From: a bacterium
Lineage (GTDB): Bacteria; Actinomycetota; Acidimicrobiia; Acidimicrobiales; CATQHL01
Direction of reading: 5' to 3'
Assembly: GCA_026713745.1 (NCBI GenBank)
Contig: JAPONU010000111.1
Coordinates: 1 to 20,086, forward strand
Length of the DNA stretch: 20,086 nucleotides
Positions 16,918 through 20,086 of the stretch are shown here, in pieces; position 1 is the stretch's first letter, and every line of letters starts with the position of its first letter. Position numbers and translations under genes: made by a program. The notes under the pieces were generated by a model. It ran no database searches, had not been told where the DNA came from, and was given only the letters and a program-made list of their open reading frames with translations.

Positions 16918-17817
16918 ATGGCAGTCGACGCGACGATCGAGGACCAACTCGCCTCGCTGGAACTCGTCTCCGACCCGTACCCGCTCTACGACGAGTTGCG
17001 TGAGAGACACCCCGTCTACTGGTCGCAGGGGTGGAACGCTTTTCTCGTCACCCGCTACGACGACGTGGTCGACGTGCTGCGGGACTCCCGCCGGTTCGTC
17101 AACGCCGGCCGTTACACGCTGTTCATGGAGCAACTGCCTCCGGAACGCCGGGTGGAGTTCGGCCAGTTCTACGAGTACTGGACGAAGCCCGGCTTCAACC
17201 TGTCGGATCCCCCGGATCACGCGCTGGTGCGGACGCTCGCGAAGCGGTTCTTCACGCGGCGCGCCATGGAGAGGATCCGGCCTCGGGTCCAGGCGCTGGT
17301 CGACGCGCTGATCGACGACGTGATCGGTACGGGCATCCTGAGCCTTCACCAGCATCCGGACCAACTCCGCCTGCTGCGAAATGATCCATCCCTCCTCCCG
17401 CCGGCGATCGCCGAGATGCTGCGCTACGAGCCGCCGTTCCAGCAGGACTGGCGACGGAGCGCCACCGACACCGAGATCCGCGGTGTGCGCATTCCCGAGG
17501 GCTCGATCCTCCGGCTGATGCTGGCAGCCGCCAATCGCGACCCGCGCGTGTTCGACGCCCCGGGCGCTTTCGACATCAGGCGCGACCCCAACCGGCACAT
17601 CGCGTTCGGATTCGGCATCCATCTCTGCGTGGGTGCGCCGCTCGCCGAAGTCGAACTGGACATCGCATTCAACACGCTGCTGAGGAGGCTGAACAGCTTG
17701 CAGGTCGCAACCGACACCCTCGAGTGGCACCCGAGCAACGGCCCGCGGGGCCTCAAGACGTTGCCGATAACGTTCCAGCCCGGTCCCCGGGTGTCAGGCG
17801 CGCCCCGCCCGAACTGA
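16918..17817 (+). CDS. Cytochrome P450 with large in-frame internal deletion
   Basis: This 299-residue protein is co-linear with the preceding P450 at both ends but lacks a middle block. It matches from DPYPLYDELRERHPVYWS to VDALIDDVIGTG (residues 19-139), then jumps to ILSLHQHPDQLRLLRNDP (140-157), which corresponds to residue 258 onward of the upstream protein. About 122 residues (about 366 bp) covering helices E/F to I are absent, including the oxygen-activating I-helix threonine. The rest is intact: ExxR at Glu166/Arg169 and haem loop FGFGIHLCVG with Cys237. The frame is preserved without stops. It begins 12 nt after the first P450 without a clear ribosome binding site. A working monooxygenase is unlikely. 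It could be a decaying gene, a haem-binding remnant, or an assembly error. Confidence 0.88.
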   Translation: MAVDATIEDQLASLELVSDPYPLYDELRERHPVYWSQGWNAFLVTRYDDVVDVLRDSRRFVNAGRYTLFMEQLPPERRVEFGQFYEYWTKPGFNLSDPPDHALVRTLAKRFFTRRAMERIRPRVQALVDALIDDVIGTGILSLHQHPDQLRLLRNDPSLLPPAIAEMLRYEPPFQQDWRRSATDTEIRGVRIPEGSILRLMLAAANRDPRVFDAPGAFDIRRDPNRHIAFGFGIHLCVGAPLAEVELDIAFNTLLRRLNSLQVATDTLEWHPSNGPRGLKTLPITFQPGPRVSGAPRPN

Positions 17818-17830
17818 TCGCCAAGAACCT

Positions 17831-17927
17831 GCTGAGCAATGCTGCGGACGACCATCTGCGTCATTCCGGCGAAGGCCGGAGTCCACGGTCCACGAATGCA
17901 GTCGGCTCTGCGGATGGATTGCTCAGC
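17831..17927. repeat. 10-bp inverted repeat enclosing a REP-like element between convergent genes
   Basis: GCTGAGCAAT at 17831-17840 is exactly inverted as ATTGCTCAGC at 17918-17927. The repeat encloses the REP-like palindrome and fills most of the 116-bp gap between the second P450 stop (17817) and the LLM oxidoreductase stop (17934). The nested arms could work as a bidirectional transcription stop, or they could mark the ends of a small non-autonomous element of about 97 bp. No clear target-site duplication is seen. Confidence 0.5.
17859..17883 (+). repeat. REP-like palindromic repeat, copy 2
   Basis: CGTCATTCCGGCGAAGGCCGGAGTC is very close to the widespread form of this palindrome. The hairpin arms ATTCCGGC (17863-17870 region) and GCCGGAGT pair with one wobble around a GAAG loop. 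It differs from copy 1 at 7453-7477 in four of 25 positions, while its stem stays paired, which suggests the structure is maintained. Confidence 0.75.
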
Positions 17928-17933
17928 GCTCTG

Positions 17934-18923
17934 CTAACGGGAGGCGGTGGCCTGGAGCCGGGGCAGCACCTCGCTGCGGAGGCGCACCATCGACTCGGCG
18001 TCGTGCGGGTACGGGAACCCGCAGATGAGGTGACGAAACCCCAGCGCCACCATCGGTTCGAGCTTCTCGAACACGTCGTCGGGCGTCCCCACCGGCTGGT
18101 CCGGCCAGATCGGGGCGTCACCGTTGAGCTCGCGCAGCGCGGCGTAGGCACGGTCGGCTTCGCGCCGGGTGTCACGGATGATCACGACGCGGATCTCGGT
18201 GGTGCGGGCGATCTCGCCCTCGTCGCGACCCACGTCCGCGCAGTGCTCTCGCAGGATCCGCTCCTTGCGCGCCAGAGCGTCCGTCCCGTGATGGAACCCG
18301 AAGTTGCAGGCGTCGGCGTACTGGGCGACGAGCCGCAGAGTGACGCGCTCGCCGTCGCCGGCCACCACGATGGGGATGCGTTGCTGGACCGGCCGGGGAT
18401 CGTTGCGGGCATCCGCCGGTCGGTAACGGCCGGCGGTGGCTCTTGCAGGTTCGCCTGCGAGCATCGAGCGAAGCAGCGGCAGGGCCTCGCCCAACCAATC
18501 GAGCCGCTCGCCGGGGCCGGCCCCGAAGCGCAAGCCGTAACCGGTGTGCTCCGCCTCGAACCAGCCGGCGCCGACGCCGAGGAAGGCTCGCCCGGCACTG
18601 ATGTGGTCCAGGGTGGTGATCATCTTGGCGAGGAGTGTCGGCTCCCGGAAGGTGTTTGCCGTCGCCAGCAATCCCAGCCGGACCCGGGATGTCGCCTGCG
18701 CCCAGGCGGCGAGGCTCAAGTAGCCCTCGAAGACCGGGCCCTGTTCGCCGACGCATGCCAGGACGTGGTCCGACGTCGAGAGCGTGTCGTAGCCCAGGTC
18801 GTCGGCACGGAGCGCCGCCGCGAGCAGATCGGCCCAAGTCGTGTGCATGCTCCAGAGGTTGACGCCGAGCAGCACTCGTTCGGGGTCGTGCCAGGGCGCC
18901 GGTCGGGTGGCGGCTCCCGCCAC
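17934..18923 (-). CDS. LLM class flavin/F420-dependent oxidoreductase
   Basis: The 329-residue luciferase-like TIM-barrel protein shows SDHVLA (51-56), the AQATSRVRLGLLATANTFREPTLLAKMITTLDH segment (75-107), SAGRAFLGVGAGWFEAEHTGYG (109-130) and IPIVVAGDGER, all typical of the family. In actinobacteria such proteins often use coenzyme F420, and the GVGAGWFEAEHTGYG stretch fits that branch; FMN cannot be excluded. The start is GTG 18923, 4 nt after the permease stop; an internal GTG at Val17, just before the conserved LLGVNLWS, is an alternative. It is probably translated with the permease. The substrate is unknown; the link to a sugar-type importer suggests a redox step on an imported compound. 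Confidence 0.9.
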   Translation of the reverse strand: MAGAATRPAPWHDPERVLLGVNLWSMHTTWADLLAAALRADDLGYDTLSTSDHVLACVGEQGPVFEGYLSLAAWAQATSRVRLGLLATANTFREPTLLAKMITTLDHISAGRAFLGVGAGWFEAEHTGYGLRFGAGPGERLDWLGEALPLLRSMLAGEPARATAGRYRPADARNDPRPVQQRIPIVVAGDGERVTLRLVAQYADACNFGFHHGTDALARKERILREHCADVGRDEGEIARTTEIRVVIIRDTRREADRAYAALRELNGDAPIWPDQPVGTPDDVFEKLEPMVALGFRHLICGFPYPHDAESMVRLRSEVLPRLQATASR

Positions 18924-18927
18924 GGGA

Positions 18928-20016
18928 TCAGGCGCCGCTCACCCGGGCGGCACGAATGTTCCGTAGGCCGTCGATGAAGATCGCAAACAGGATGACGAGG
19001 CCGTTCGCCACCGGGATCCACTTGCCTTCCACGTTCGAGATGTTGAGGGCGTTCGTGATGGTGCCCATCAACAGCAGCCCGCCGAACACACCGGGGATCT
19101 TGCCCCTGCCGCCGCCCAACGCAACGCCGCCGATCACGGCTGCGGCGAAGGACGTGAACAATGCGTCGGCGGAAATCCCAGCCTGGGCGGCGCCGAGCCT
19201 CCCGACCAGCAGCCATGCCGCGATCCCGCAGAGCAGCCCCGACACCACATAGGCACCGATGATCACGTTGCCGTCGTTGACGCCCGCTGCCCGGGCCGCG
19301 TCGCGGTTGCTGCCGACGGCGTAGATGCGACGTCCGTACACCGTGCGCGTGAGCACATAGTGGGCGAAGAGGAAGACGAGAATCAGGAAGATCGCCGAGA
19401 TGGGGAACCTCAGATCCTCCCCGATGCGGATCCGGGTCTTGCCCAACCAGCGGAAGGCCTCGGGGATGGTGGTGAGCTGCCGTCCCACGCCCACGACGAG
19501 CGTGAGTCCGTAAAGGAGGATGGACATGCCGAGCGTCACCATGAAGTTGTTCATCCGCAGCTTCACGATGAGCAAGCCGTTGGTGAGCCCCACCGCTGTG
19601 CAGACGATGAGCAGGATCGGGAGCACGGCACCTGTGGACCATCCGCGCCCCCCGAGGTTCAACTGATCGGCCGTGCCCTCGCCGAGGATGGTCACCGGCG
19701 AGATGAGGACGCCGGCCAGCACCGCGCCGAAGACCATGTTCGCTTCGGTGCTCAGGTCGAAGTTCCGGGTCAGCAGCACCACGGTCTGTGCCAGGGCGAG
19801 CATGCCCAGGGAGGAGACCGCCGCGCCCAGATTGAGAATGTTCTGAAGGATCTCGAACTGAGTCAGCAGCGACGCCGCGAGGACGGCAATGGCCAGCAGC
19901 ACCCACACCGAGTTCCTGTCAAGGAATGCCAGAACCCGTCGCCAAGTCGGGAGTTCAACGTAGCTCTCGTCGCTGAACTCCGCGGTCCCCGGTGCAGGCC
20001 CCTGATCGCTGGCCAT
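18928..20016 (-). CDS. Sugar-type ABC transporter permease (RbsC/AraH-like, BPD_transp_2)
   Basis: The 362-residue integral membrane protein has about ten hydrophobic segments (near 36-52, 63-83, 95-110, 130-150, 157-177, 205-224, 251-271, 288-300, 306-325 and 333-350). The cytoplasmic loop TVYGRRIYAVGSNRDAARAAGVN (225-247) is the coupling signature of ribose/xylose/arabinose/autoinducer-type permeases. NFDLSTEANM (85-94) and MNNFMVTLGM (155-164) are also typical. It should form the channel with an ATPase and a periplasmic or lipid-anchored binding protein, neither of which is in the window; they may lie beyond 20086. An AGGGGGGA site is 7 nt from the ATG. A complete reading frame with a hydrophilic N-terminal tail of about 35 residues. 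Confidence 0.93.
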   Translation of the reverse strand: MASDQGPAPGTAEFSDESYVELPTWRRVLAFLDRNSVWVLLAIAVLAASLLTQFEILQNILNLGAAVSSLGMLALAQTVVLLTRNFDLSTEANMVFGAVLAGVLISPVTILGEGTADQLNLGGRGWSTGAVLPILLIVCTAVGLTNGLLIVKLRMNNFMVTLGMSILLYGLTLVVGVGRQLTTIPEAFRWLGKTRIRIGEDLRFPISAIFLILVFLFAHYVLTRTVYGRRIYAVGSNRDAARAAGVNDGNVIIGAYVVSGLLCGIAAWLLVGRLGAAQAGISADALFTSFAAAVIGGVALGGGRGKIPGVFGGLLLMGTITNALNISNVEGKWIPVANGLVILFAIFIDGLRNIRAARVSGA

Positions 20017-20026
20017 CGATTCCCCC

Positions 20027-20086
20027 CTATCGCACTCGGTGTTGCGACCGGACTCCGTTGGCGTCCCTGACGCTCTCGAAGGCGCC
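20027..20086 (-). CDS. C-terminal end of an unidentified upstream gene (partial)
   Basis: The last 60 bases on the minus strand read in frame as GAFESVRDANGVRSQHRVR followed by TAG at 20027-20029, 10 nt before the permease start. Most third positions are G or C, as in neighbouring real genes, and the spacing suits an operon. An ABC transporter ATPase or second permease would be the usual neighbour, but 19 residues are too few to assign it. Confidence 0.45.
   Translation of the reverse strand, partial: GAFESVRDANGVRSQHRVR

Noticed and set aside
17724..18977. A 417-codon plus-strand frame
   Set aside because: It is antisense to the LLM oxidoreductase, is low complexity (rich in Gly, Arg, Ala, Glu) and has no recognisable domain.
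18716..19906. A 396-codon minus-strand frame, and a 236-codon plus frame at 19360-20070
   Set aside because: Both overlap the ABC permease, whose membrane pattern and family loop are clear. The alternatives are Arg/Pro or Asp/Glu/His rich shadows.

Overview
This is a high-GC chromosomal window that opens at the 3' end of a ribosomal RNA operon and continues into a dense block of catabolic and oxidative genes. The 23S rRNA is about 3.08 kb and carries an extra domain III stem-loop of the kind typical of Actinomycetota. The genes have high GC3, and the window encodes an F420-type LLM oxidoreductase, actinobacterial-style P450s and a 3Fe-4S ferredoxin. Together these point to an actinobacterium. 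An Acidimicrobiia-like lineage is my best guess, from the look of the 16S 3' end and the gene content, but this is recollection and not a search result.

Layout. 1-272 is the 16S 3' end with the anti-Shine-Dalgarno sequence. 273-506 is a spacer with no tRNA gene. 507-3586 is 23S and 3655-3771 is 5S. A strong intrinsic terminator follows at 3780-3822. Complementary arms flanking 23S form the usual processing stem. Only 17 bases after the terminator, a plus-strand pair begins: a ketopantoate-reductase-family enzyme and an overlapping AAE3/Pcs60-like acyl-CoA (possibly oxalyl-CoA) synthetase.

6370-12949 is a plus-strand run of nine tightly spaced genes: Gfo/Idh/MocA dehydrogenase, ABM-domain monooxygenase-like protein, SMP-30 lactonase, VOC-family protein, small 3Fe-4S ferredoxin, split transketolase (N and C halves), one-domain cupin and an SDR dehydrogenase. 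Dehydrogenase, lactonase, split transketolase and SDR together suggest oxidation and carbon-carbon cleavage of a sugar or polyol-like compound. The substrate cannot be read from the sequence. A 274-base gap (7450-7723) holds a REP-like repeat and a structured region before the ABM gene, so there may be two transcription units here.

12975-13730 (minus) is a second SDR, divergent from a plus-strand group at 13952-17817: a secreted seven-repeat FG-GAP/ASPIC-UnbV lipoprotein and two tandem related P450s. The second P450 has lost about 122 internal residues in frame, including the I-helix. 17818-17933, between convergent genes, contains a second copy of the REP-like repeat inside a 10-bp inverted repeat.

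17934-20086 is a minus-strand group, read from the right edge leftwards: the last 19 codons of an unknown gene, a sugar-type (RbsC/AraH-like) ABC permease and an LLM flavin/F420 oxidoreductase. A sugar-type importer beside the sugar-oxidation-like cluster fits uptake plus catabolism, but the link is inferred.

The points most worth checking are the internally deleted P450, the unassigned dehydrogenase-lactonase-transketolase cluster with its embedded ferredoxin, the alternative hairpins upstream of the ABM gene, and the SDR that lacks the tetrad asparagine. I found no CRISPR array, tRNA, transposase or phage gene.
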